Shown in pieces: positions 1 through 7,100 of a DNA stretch of 64,000 bases. The DNA lies in the NCBI GenBank assembly GCA_002709955.1, contig PAQY01000016.1:62001-126000 (forward strand), written 5' to 3'. Within the stretch, counting starts at the first letter, position 1, and each line of letters opens with the position of its first letter. The DNA is from Rhodospirillaceae bacterium. Lineage in GTDB: Bacteria; Pseudomonadota; Alphaproteobacteria; UBA8366; Aestuariispiraceae. The position numbers and the translations under genes are program-made. The notes under the pieces are model-generated. The model worked only from the letters and a program-made list of their open reading frames with translations. It ran no database searches and was not told the origin of the DNA.

Positions 1-422
1 ACAGTTTCTTGCAGAATAACAATCGCCAACAGGGTTGAGAAGACAGGCGAGATGAAGACGATTGCAAGCGCATCTGCCATCGGCATCAGGCTGAGTGCCG
101 TCAAGAAGGTGAAGGTGGCCGCCGTGATCGCCAGTGCCCGAACCCCCATCGCCGTCTTGTTCTGAATGCGCAAAGCCCCCATACGACCTTTCAACTGCAG
201 CAGGCCAATGATCACAAACAGAATGACCGTCCCACGCAGCGCCATGATCTCTCCGACCGGCCAGTTTGCGGTCAGGAATTTCGCAATCGAATCATTCAGG
301 GTCAGCAGAAACGACCCCATGATCGCAAAGGCGATGCCTTTGGTTGGCAGATCAGACGTTGTTGGACGCAAGGGCTGGGGCAGATTGGGGGCCGGAATGG
401 TAGGGGGCGTCGGGCCGCTCAT
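1..422 (-). CDS. EamA/DMT-family transporter (partial, 3' end outside window)
   Basis: Translation from the ATG at 422 gives about 140 residues before the window edge. After a proline-rich cytoplasmic start of about 30 residues come hydrophobic segments separated by short loops, with FLLTLNDSIAKFL in the first helix and LMPMADALAIVFISPVF further on. This pattern is typical of the drug/metabolite (EamA) superfamily of inner-membrane transporters. The start overlaps the stop of the upstream ClC gene by four bases (ATGA), so the two are probably co-translated. The substrate cannot be told from sequence. The C-terminal half lies beyond position 1. Confidence 0.75.
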   Translation of the reverse strand, partial: MSGPTPPTIPAPNLPQPLRPTTSDLPTKGIAFAIMGSFLLTLNDSIAKFLTANWPVGEIMALRGTVILFVIIGLLQLKGRMGALRIQNKTAMGVRALAITAATFTFLTALSLMPMADALAIVFISPVFSTLLAIVILQET

Positions 423-2212
423 ATCGCTTCCTCCCGCCGTGTGTCCAGAATGCATTGGTGATAGCGGGCCATCACGTCATGTTCGTGCAAAACCCCCATC
501 AAACGTTTGTCTTCCAGATTATTAACCACGGCGATATGTTCCTCGTTACACTCTTCCAGCAAGTTCATTGCATCTTCCAGGTCCGTATCGACGGTGGCCA
601 GGGGCGGTGCCCGGCGACAGACATCAATCGCGCGCAGATCCGAGTCATGGAGATGTTCAAAGGCATCCGCCCCCAAATCTCCTAAGATGATGGTCCCGAC
701 CAGACAGCCTTCCTCGTCAACGACAAAGACCTCGCTATAGCGGGTAGCGGTCAGTTTCTGGCGTATTTCCGGCAGCAAAGAGGAAGGTTGAACCGTCACA
801 TAATCCTGTTCCATGACTTCCCGGACATTGGTTTGTCGGATGATGCGGGATTCCCGGCTGCCCATCAGGTTGATTCCGCGGGCTTCCAACTGCCAGTGAA
901 AGAAAGAACGCTTATACGTTGCTGTGAATATCTGTGTCGCGATGACTGTGGCAATCATCACGGCGATTGTCAGCGCGGAATCCCGGGTTAATTCATACAC
1001 GATGAAGATTGTTGAAATCGGGGCCCCCAATGTGGCACCGGCCACTGCGCCCATACCGACCAATGTATAGGCCCCATGCCCGGAAGAGAGATAGGGGAAA
1101 ATACCTGTCGCAACGAAGCCAAATGCCCCCCCTAACATCGCGCCCAGAAACAGCGATGGAGAAAAGATCCCCCCGCCGAACCCAGAGCCAAGTGTCAGTG
1201 CCGTTGCCGCCGTCTTGAATACAAGCAAGGTGATCAGCATGGTCAAAGGCAGCATCTCATTTAGGGCTTCGTCCGTTGCCTCATATCCCACGCCCATGAC
1301 TTGCGGCAGGAACAGGCCGATAACCCCAACGGCCAGGCCCGCCAGGGCGGGGCGCAGAATGGGATGGATGTTCAATCGATTATGCGTATTCCGGACAACG
1401 TCAATGGAAACGCACAGCGCGACCGCGACCCCTGCGCTGATACAGCCCAGAATCGCAAAGGCGGGAAATTCCCAGAAGGAGGCGATTTCGTGTACCGGGA
1501 TGGTGAAGGCCGGGAAATCTCCAAAATAAGAGCGGCTGACCAGGGTGCCCCCGACAGAGGCGATGACGACAGGGGCAAAGCTGCGCAAGGCATAGGAGCC
1601 AATGACCACTTCCAGCGAAAAGAACACGCCTGCAATTGGGGCATTAAAACTGGCTGCCACACCAGACGCCACACCGCATCCTAACAACAGGCGGCGGGTT
1701 TCCGGGTCCAGCTTCAGGATTTGTGAAATCAGGGTCGACAGAAAGGCGGCGAAATGAACAACCGGTCCTTCGCGCCCCGCTGATCCGCCTGATCCAATGG
1801 TAATGGCGGAAACGACAAAGCCGCCAAAGCCGCTGCGTTTGCTCATCTTACTGCGGCGAAAGGCGGATGCTTCCATCACATCAGCGACGCCTTGGGGACG
1901 GCGATCCGGCATCAGATAATAGACGATCAAACCGACCAGAAGTCCCCCAACCGCCGGGGCGAAAAGGATAATCCAGGGGGATACATCTGCCGCATTGGAA
2001 TGAAAATGGTCGCTGGAAAAGCCAAAGAACAGCGTTTGTACCAGCCCAATTGCTTCCCGGAAGGCGATGCCCGCACCACCGCCCAATGTGCCGATGAATA
2101 CCGCCAGCAATCCCAGTCGGATCTGATCGTTTTTGATCAGCCGTCGAAACCATTCAATCGTGCTGTTTGGCGCGACCGTCGCCACGGCCGACCCTCCCGC
2201 CTGGGCGCACAT
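419..2212 (-). CDS. ClC-family chloride channel/transporter with C-terminal CBS pair
   Basis: 597 residues: a ClC membrane domain (about 30-445) followed by two CBS repeats (about 460-590). The anion-pathway motif GREGP is at 146-150, with E148 as the gating glutamate, and GSGFGGGIFSPSLFLGA lies in the later selectivity region. At the position of the internal proton glutamate of E. coli ClC (E203) this protein has valine (LEVV, V202), as animal ClC channels do. That argues against classic 2Cl-/H+ exchange, although some bacterial ClCs also lack this residue. CBS domains usually bind adenine nucleotides and gate the membrane part. The gene overlaps the downstream EamA gene by four bases. Confidence 0.92.
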   Translation of the reverse strand: MCAQAGGSAVATVAPNSTIEWFRRLIKNDQIRLGLLAVFIGTLGGGAGIAFREAIGLVQTLFFGFSSDHFHSNAADVSPWIILFAPAVGGLLVGLIVYYLMPDRRPQGVADVMEASAFRRSKMSKRSGFGGFVVSAITIGSGGSAGREGPVVHFAAFLSTLISQILKLDPETRRLLLGCGVASGVAASFNAPIAGVFFSLEVVIGSYALRSFAPVVIASVGGTLVSRSYFGDFPAFTIPVHEIASFWEFPAFAILGCISAGVAVALCVSIDVVRNTHNRLNIHPILRPALAGLAVGVIGLFLPQVMGVGYEATDEALNEMLPLTMLITLLVFKTAATALTLGSGFGGGIFSPSLFLGAMLGGAFGFVATGIFPYLSSGHGAYTLVGMGAVAGATLGAPISTIFIVYELTRDSALTIAVMIATVIATQIFTATYKRSFFHWQLEARGINLMGSRESRIIRQTNVREVMEQDYVTVQPSSLLPEIRQKLTATRYSEVFVVDEEGCLVGTIILGDLGADAFEHLHDSDLRAIDVCRRAPPLATVDTDLEDAMNLLEECNEEHIAVVNNLEDKRLMGVLHEHDVMARYHQCILDTRREEAI

Positions 2213-2335
2213 CCCCGGATGTGACCCTGTTGCGTTGATATATTAGTCTTCAGACAAGACCAGAATCGTCTTCGCACGGCAAGGCATGGTGCCGATGCAT
2301 GATCGGATTTTTGTTCCAGGACCGTCTGTTGCAGA

Positions 2336-3385
2336 TTAATCGGCGTTGATGACTTCCAACTGGGTTTCCAGCACGGTTTGATTGCGACCATTTCCCTTTG
2401 CGAAATACAGCCCCTCATCGGATCGACTGATAAAATCGGTCAGGGATTCGCCGGGGTGATACAGGGCAACACCAATGGACAGGGTAATATTGCCCATTTC
2501 CTCACCAGTCGTACGGTTTCGGATGCGTTTGGTGGAAACCGCATTTCGGATATGGTCGCATACCGTCTTTGCATCATACAGCTTGGTTGTGGGCAGGATC
2601 AGGGCGAATTCTTCCCCGCCATAGCGCGCGGCAAGATCCTTGCCCTTAACATTGCCTTGCAGAATATTGGCGACCAATTTCAGCACCTGGTCGCCGGTCT
2701 GGTGTCCATATGTGTCATTGAATTTCTTGAAAAAATCGATATCCGCCAGGGCAAGACACAACGGCTCCCCATCTTCCATCGCCTCCATCGCGCGCTGGCG
2801 CAGGGTCGTGTCGAACATCTTGCGGTTCGCGATACCTGTCAGGGCGTCCGTCATTGCCTCGCGCTGGACGTCTTCCAGGTTTTTCCTAAGGCTGGCGATT
2901 TCCTGCGATGATTCTTTCAGTTTTGATTGCAGTGCAGAATTTGATTTCTGCATTTTCTGGGTTTCCAGCGCCAGCGATTGGACCGCTTCGCGAATCCCGA
3001 CCAGACCTTTTGAATCCGTCAAAGCGCCCAGGCTTTCGGTCAGCGTCTTGCCGAAATCCGCTACGCCGCCAGAAGCATCCCCCATCATGTCCAGAACACG
3101 CCCGACCTGGCTTTCTATTTTTTGTGACGTTTCCTGAAGGGCGATGCCTTCATCAGAATTCGTGAAGAATTTATCATAGACTTCATCATTCTTTTGCGAC
3201 GTGAAAACCTGTTTGTTGCTGATCAGGACATCCAGCGTCTTTTTCAGATCCGGGTATTTTTCATTCGCATAAGTGTACCAAATCGCAAAATTGCGTGGTG
3301 TGGCGGGAATATTATTGGATTTCATGATATCCAGCGCGCGCTCTGCATATTCTTGCGCCAACTCTATTCCTTCAGAATATTCCAC
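2336..3385 (-). CDS. GGDEF diguanylate cyclase
   Basis: 349 residues. Residues 1-170 form a predicted helical region with a coiled-coil-like stretch at about 140-175 and no membrane helix, so the protein is probably cytoplasmic. Residues 176-345 are a GGDEF domain with the active-site loop RYGGEEF (GGEEF 256-260) and the metal/GTP residues in LALADIDFFKKFND, so it should make cyclic di-GMP from two GTP. The product-inhibition site is altered: the usual RxxD before the loop reads KGKD (247-250). The N-terminal region resembles that of alphaproteobacterial DgcB-type cyclases, but the input signal is not evident. Confidence 0.9.
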   Translation of the reverse strand: MEYSEGIELAQEYAERALDIMKSNNIPATPRNFAIWYTYANEKYPDLKKTLDVLISNKQVFTSQKNDEVYDKFFTNSDEGIALQETSQKIESQVGRVLDMMGDASGGVADFGKTLTESLGALTDSKGLVGIREAVQSLALETQKMQKSNSALQSKLKESSQEIASLRKNLEDVQREAMTDALTGIANRKMFDTTLRQRAMEAMEDGEPLCLALADIDFFKKFNDTYGHQTGDQVLKLVANILQGNVKGKDLAARYGGEEFALILPTTKLYDAKTVCDHIRNAVSTKRIRNRTTGEEMGNITLSIGVALYHPGESLTDFISRSDEGLYFAKGNGRNQTVLETQLEVINAD

Positions 3386-3714
3386 CGAAACTCACCCTCC
3401 CCAGAACGAACTCTATGAACGACCTTTTGTTGGCCAGGGCAGACCCCATCCGCCGCCTGCCCATCCAGGTCCTATTAAGAACTATCACATACTAGAATAC
3501 CAAACGTTCATCCATGCATATCAGGCCCATCTTTGTGAATTTTATAAATGACCTGGCGGGATCGAAATTCTTCCGGTCTGGTCATTGCGCTGGTCATTGC
3601 GTGGCTCACATATGCATAGATTATAGTATGCTATCAAATTGTTCCCAACGCTCAACCGTTTTGGCAGATGTGAATCAGCCCTTCAGCCCGGATCCAATCG
3701 ATATTTAAATCAAT
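3386..3714. other. Intergenic region between cyclase and thioesterase genes
   Basis: This 329-base stretch lies upstream of the minus-strand cyclase and downstream of the minus-strand thioesterase. It is more AT-rich than the flanking genes around 3480-3560 and 3600-3720. It holds one perfect 12-base tandem duplication (CTGGTCATTGCG at 3578-3589 and 3590-3601). No convincing gene or tRNA was seen. It presumably carries the cyclase promoter. Confidence 0.5.
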
Positions 3715-4164
3715 TTAGAATGTGTTCCAGTCATCCGGAAGCATAAACTGTGCATGCGCCTCAAGAACGGGCTTCAAAACAGATGCTGTATGGGCAATTT
3801 CATCGACTGTGCCTGAAACGGGAATTTCCAGGCGCTCCTCAACTGCGGCCAGATAGTGCTCCGGCTCCGCATACAGCGCCTGGACCATATGCAGTCCTTT
3901 ATCAGAGAAACCGACAAGTTGCGTGGTCAGCATCAGTTTTCTGCCGCCTGGGACTTCGCGCAGATAAGACACCCGATTGGCTTTGATCTGAAACGGCAGG
4001 GACAGTCCATGATCCTTTCGAAACGCCTGTGCTGCCAGATCAAAGGCCTGAACATAATATGCGACGTTGAAATGATCATTGTAATCCGTCCATTCCGCGA
4101 TAACCGAAGGCGTTGCGCTGCTGATCAGGGAGTCGTGAAAAACAGGGAGTGTGGAACGGACCAT
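3715..4164 (-). CDS. Thioesterase-like hotdog-fold protein
   Basis: The frame is open back to 4242, but the ATG at 4164 follows AGGA at nine bases, and conserved sequence begins shortly after it, so I take about 149 residues. The segment EWTDYNDHFNVAYYVQAFDL resembles the helix and active-site region of 4-hydroxybenzoyl-CoA thioesterase-like hotdog proteins, including the thioesterase domain often fused to carnitine 3-dehydrogenase in alphaproteobacteria. It probably hydrolyses an acyl-CoA in the cytoplasm; the substrate is unknown. An ATG at 4173 is the alternative start. It stands alone, with large non-coding stretches on both sides. Confidence 0.7.
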   Translation of the reverse strand: MVRSTLPVFHDSLISSATPSVIAEWTDYNDHFNVAYYVQAFDLAAQAFRKDHGLSLPFQIKANRVSYLREVPGGRKLMLTTQLVGFSDKGLHMVQALYAEPEHYLAAVEERLEIPVSGTVDEIAHTASVLKPVLEAHAQFMLPDDWNTF

Positions 4165-4261
4165 TCTTAGCATTCCTGGTGTTTGGGTGAGTTTCAGGCG
4201 GGTCCACAGTGTGCTGGACAAGCGGCGGGAAGGGCAAGCCAAAAGGGCTGACCGCGCCCAG

Positions 4262-4309
4262 CCTGGATTGGCATGAATGCAACACCCTGGATTGGCATAA
4301 ATGCAACAC
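4262..4309. repeat. 24-bp tandem duplication
   Basis: Two direct copies of a 24-base unit starting CCTGGATTGGCAT lie at 4262-4285 and 4286-4309 and differ at one base (G/A within CAT[G/A]AATGCAACAC). They lie between the thioesterase start and mlaA. The function is unknown: it may be a duplicated protein-binding site or a simple slippage product. Confidence 0.85.
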
Positions 4310-4379
4310 TGGGTTCGGGAAATAGTGGGGGTGTGGTTTGCTCGGTGGTGCGGTCAGGGCCTCTATGCTAGACCCTGAA

Positions 4380-4413
4380 TGTACAGATATTTTAGGAATT
4401 TCAGGTCTGTACA
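4380..4413. promoter_or_regulatory. Inverted repeat, candidate operator upstream of mlaA
   Basis: TGTACAGA at 4380-4387 and its exact complement TCTGTACA at 4406-4413 are separated by 18 bases, about 225 bases before mlaA. The AT-rich spacer also contains TTTCAGG, complementary to CCTGAA just outside the left arm. It could be an operator or a stem-loop in a long leader. There is no T-run, so a terminator is unlikely. Confidence 0.35.
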
Positions 4414-4638
4414 ATGTGTCGTGTTTTGGGAGTGTTGCTTCGGGTGGGCTGGATGTACCGATGGTTCGGGGTTTCCAGTTTACAGCGACATAGTCAGGAT
4501 GGGGTTTCATATCTTTGTAGAATGACATTGATATGATTTGTTGCGTGATGCCAGAGTCTTATATTAGAGATATGGCATGCGTTTTGGCTGACTTTTGGGG
4601 CACAAGGTCGGCATTTGAGTTGAGGGATTTGTAACAGA

Positions 4639-5484
4639 ATGTCGACTGGCTCTGATTTCTTTTCTGTTTTGCGGCGTGCGGGGCTGGGTCTCATTCTCGC
4701 ATTGGGTCTTGCTGGCTGCGCAACTGCGCCGACCGACCCGGTAGAGCGCGAAATTTATGAAGAAGCCAATGATCCGGCTCAACCCCTCAACGAAGCAATT
4801 TTCGAATTCAATATGGCGCTGGACAAGGTAATTGTTCGCCCGATTGCCAAGGCTTATGAGTTTCTGCTGCCTGATCTTGTCCGCGATAGCGTGCGGAATT
4901 TCATTCGCAACCTGAAAACGCCTGTCATCCTGGCAAACGATTTGATGCAGGGGGAGACGGAGCGCGCTGGCGAAACCATGGGACGTTTCCTGACCAATAC
5001 GCTTTTGGGCGGGGGTCTGTTTGATGTCGCCGGTGCCGCCGGTATTCCGTATCATGAAGAAGATTTCGGCCAGACATTGGCGGTTTGGGGCGTGGAAGAA
5101 GGGCCGTATATCATGCTGCCCTTCCTGGGCCCGTCGTCTCCGCGGGCATTGGCTGGCTTTATCGTGGATGCAGGGCTGGATCCGTTCCGCTGGTGGGGAT
5201 ACCATTCGGACCGCCCATGGATCGAATACAACACGGCGATCCGTGCGGGTGTGGAAGTGATCGACTCGCGCTCCCGCAATTACAGCCAGTTGGAATCTTT
5301 GGAAGAAAATTCACTGGATTTCTATGCGACTGTCCGCAGCCTGTATCGTCAACAGCGTGAAAGCATGATCCGGAACGGGGTGGATAACGACGAATCGATC
5401 CCATCAATTGGGTATGACGAGAATTCTCCTGCGGAAGACGGTGTGCCGCAGGCAGAAATCCCCTCACCAAGTGCACTGAATTAA
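4639..5484 (+). CDS. mlaA: MlaA-family outer-membrane lipoprotein (VacJ)
   Basis: 281 residues with a lipoprotein signal: basic start, hydrophobic stretch and lipobox LAGC with the lipidated cysteine at residue 27. The following NDPAQPLNEAIFEFN and the long segment through GRFLTNTLLGGGLFDVAGAAG match the MlaA/VacJ family. MlaA sits in the outer membrane and removes phospholipid from the outer leaflet, passing it to periplasmic MlaC. mlaC follows after 13 bases, so the two form an operon. The acidic C-terminal tail is variable in the family. The other Mla transporter genes (mlaDEF) are not in the window. Confidence 0.93.
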   Translation: MSTGSDFFSVLRRAGLGLILALGLAGCATAPTDPVEREIYEEANDPAQPLNEAIFEFNMALDKVIVRPIAKAYEFLLPDLVRDSVRNFIRNLKTPVILANDLMQGETERAGETMGRFLTNTLLGGGLFDVAGAAGIPYHEEDFGQTLAVWGVEEGPYIMLPFLGPSSPRALAGFIVDAGLDPFRWWGYHSDRPWIEYNTAIRAGVEVIDSRSRNYSQLESLEENSLDFYATVRSLYRQQRESMIRNGVDNDESIPSIGYDENSPAEDGVPQAEIPSPSALN

Positions 5485-5497
5485 ACGTGGAGTGACA

Positions 5498-6133
5498 ATG
5501 CAGCGTCGTAGTTTCATGAGTGTATCTGCAGGTGTCGTTCTGTTTGTTTTGTTGGGCCTTGGACTCCCCTTCTCATCCCATGCACAAGAGGATGCCGGCG
5601 CGTTTATTCAGAATTTGGCCGATACGGCCCTGACGGCGCTGACCGACGAAAAAATCTCCAATGCGGAACGTGCGGACCGGTTTCGCGATTTATTGCAAGA
5701 GGGGATGGATATTCCCACTGTCGCCAGCCGTGTTCTGGGACCCTATGTTCGCCGTGCCACAGATGAGGAAATGAAGGAATTCGTTTCTCTGTTGGAAGAA
5801 AACATTGTTCGGAAATACGCCATCATGTTCAAAGGCTATTCCGGTGAGTCCATCAATTTGGTCGAGACTAAGCCTCTGCGCGGCGACATGCAGCAAGTTA
5901 CGGTGTCTATTCAACGCACAGACGGTCAGCCGCCGGTCGATGTCCGATGGATTGTACACAAGGTGGATGGCCAGAACAAGATCATCGACATCATTGTTGA
6001 GCGGGTATCGATGGTAACCACCCAGAAGGAAGAATTCGTCTCTGTAATTCGCCGGGGTGGCGGAAAGGTCGAATCGCTGCTGGGGGAATTGCGGGAACGC
6101 AACGCAGAATTGGCCACCAACGTAAAAGATTAG
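5498..6133 (+). CDS. mlaC: MlaC-family periplasmic phospholipid-binding protein
   Basis: 211 residues from the ATG at 5498, which has GGAG five bases upstream; a GTG at 5492 is in frame but coincides with that Shine-Dalgarno. A signal peptide with a hydrophobic core (VVLFVLLGLGLPF) ends near SSHAQ. The mature part has the MlaC/Tgt2 pattern: a helical start, then FRDLLQEGMDIPTVASRVLG, and a C-terminal segment with VDVRWIVHKVDGQNKIIDI. It ferries phospholipids between MlaA and the inner-membrane MlaFEDB complex. The stop overlaps the stop of the convergent next gene by four bases. Confidence 0.92.
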   Translation: MQRRSFMSVSAGVVLFVLLGLGLPFSSHAQEDAGAFIQNLADTALTALTDEKISNAERADRFRDLLQEGMDIPTVASRVLGPYVRRATDEEMKEFVSLLEENIVRKYAIMFKGYSGESINLVETKPLRGDMQQVTVSIQRTDGQPPVDVRWIVHKVDGQNKIIDIIVERVSMVTTQKEEFVSVIRRGGGKVESLLGELRERNAELATNVKD

Positions 6134-6729
6134 GGGTCAGGGGTTTCTGACCTGGCGTCGCGTGTTTCTGTGTCTAAGCCATCCTCCCCTTCTTCATCCT
6201 GGTAAAGCGGTTTTACGGTCTGGGCTACCAGCGCTTCCAAGGCCGCGCGGGGAAGCCTGTCTGTTTCGATGCCTTTTACCGCTGTATAGCGTAATAAATT
6301 CCCGCGAACGATACCGGCACGGTCCGCCATGCGGGCGTCCCGCCCCGGCAAATGCTCCAGCAAAAGAAGCAAGTGATCCATCTGGACAAATTCTGCCGCC
6401 AATTCGGCCTGTTTGATCAGATCCCGCACAGATTTCGCGCGTTCCGGATCAATCGGGCCGACGGCTTCCTTCAGGCGGCGGCGCAAGGCGCGGATGGGGT
6501 CGATTGCTGTTTCCCGCCACGGCTTGACCGACTGTTCCGCCTGGGCCAGGGCGTCAGGGGATAATCGCACGCCATGCTGCCCCACCCAACAGCACATCAG
6601 GATCAGGGTGACATCCAGGTCAAAGCGGTCCTGTAAATCCAGACAGGCGGCTTCCACCCCCTGCGCTGCATACAGGCTAAGGCAAAACTGGCGAAATGTG
6701 TCGCTATCGTGTGAGGAATCCTGTGTCAT
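6130..6729 (-). CDS. TIGR02444/DUF2390 family protein
   Basis: About 199 residues from the ATG at 6729; the frame is open to 6777 but those 16 residues are not family-like. The segment FRQFCLSLYAAQGVEAACL followed by LQDRFDLDVTLILMCCWVG is characteristic of the TIGR02444 family, small helical cytoplasmic proteins of unknown function common in Proteobacteria. No signal peptide or membrane helix is seen. The tail is acidic. It converges on mlaC with overlapping stop codons and is divergent from the DUF465 gene. Confidence 0.75.
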   Translation of the reverse strand: MTQDSSHDSDTFRQFCLSLYAAQGVEAACLDLQDRFDLDVTLILMCCWVGQHGVRLSPDALAQAEQSVKPWRETAIDPIRALRRRLKEAVGPIDPERAKSVRDLIKQAELAAEFVQMDHLLLLLEHLPGRDARMADRAGIVRGNLLRYTAVKGIETDRLPRAALEALVAQTVKPLYQDEEGEDGLDTETRDARSETPDP

Positions 6730-6837
6730 AGCCCTAGTGTGGTGCGCGGTTATTTGGGATGCAAGGACATGCTTCATTCCTGTAACAGAGGCTGCTATAG
6801 TCCGACCGCATAGAATGATAATTTCACAGGTGATACC

Positions 6838-6864
6838 ATGCGGCCCGCCTAATCCGGCGGGTTG
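6838..6864 (+). promoter_or_regulatory. Leader hairpin with a four-codon ORF upstream of the DUF465 gene
   Basis: An ATG at 6838, with AGGTG seven bases ahead, opens a four-codon frame (M-R-P-A-stop, ending 6852). Its last codons form the left arm of a perfect GC hairpin, CCCGCC-TAATCC-GGCGGG (6844-6861), which extends by a C-G and two G-T pairs. The DUF465 Shine-Dalgarno follows at 6875. There is no T-run, so it looks like a structured leader rather than a terminator. Confidence 0.35.
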
Positions 6865-6884
6865 CCTGTTTCTTGAAGGCTGTT

Positions 6885-7091
6885 ATGGACGAAGTTGAAG
6901 AATCTGAAATCCGCGCACGGATCGCGGCCCTGGAAGAAGAGCATCGCGATCTGGATCAAATGATTGCACGGGTCTCTGAATCCGCCCCGTTTGATCAGTT
7001 GCAATTAATTCGGATGAAAAAGCGCAAGCTGGCGATCAAGGATCAAATGGCCCGGCTCAGCGGTTTCCTGTTGCCCGATATTATTGCCTGA
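6885..7091 (+). CDS. DUF465 (YdcH-family) small protein
   Basis: 68 residues from the ATG at 6885, which has GAAGG five bases upstream; the earlier in-frame TTG at 6873 lies before this site and is rejected. The protein is almost entirely helical with heptad-like spacing (ALEEEHRDLDQMIA, then LQLIRMKKRKLAIKDQMARL), the hallmark of the DUF465/YdcH family. Members are small cytoplasmic proteins of unknown role. The C-terminus ends LLPDIIA, as is common in alphaproteobacterial members. Confidence 0.82.
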   Translation: MDEVEESEIRARIAALEEEHRDLDQMIARVSESAPFDQLQLIRMKKRKLAIKDQMARLSGFLLPDIIA

Positions 7092-7100
7092 CGCAGCGGG

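Larger units (their letters stand above)
4165..4638. other. Intergenic region upstream of mlaA with tandem and inverted repeats
   Basis: About 470 bases without a convincing gene, between the divergent thioesterase and mlaA. It contains a 24-bp tandem duplication (4262-4309) and an 8-bp perfect inverted repeat (TGTACAGA/TCTGTACA, 4380-4413). The promoter for mlaA-mlaC must lie here. Minus-strand open frames across it have compositions unlike the neighbours and were not accepted. Confidence 0.55.

Noticed and set aside
4262-4309. TGGCAT...TGCA in the tandem repeat as a sigma-54 promoter
   Set aside because: The distance between the GG and GC elements is too short for the -24/-12 arrangement.
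4076-4528. 150-codon minus-strand frame over the mlaA upstream region
   Set aside because: Pro/His-rich composition without family resemblance; it spans the tandem repeat and the thioesterase start.
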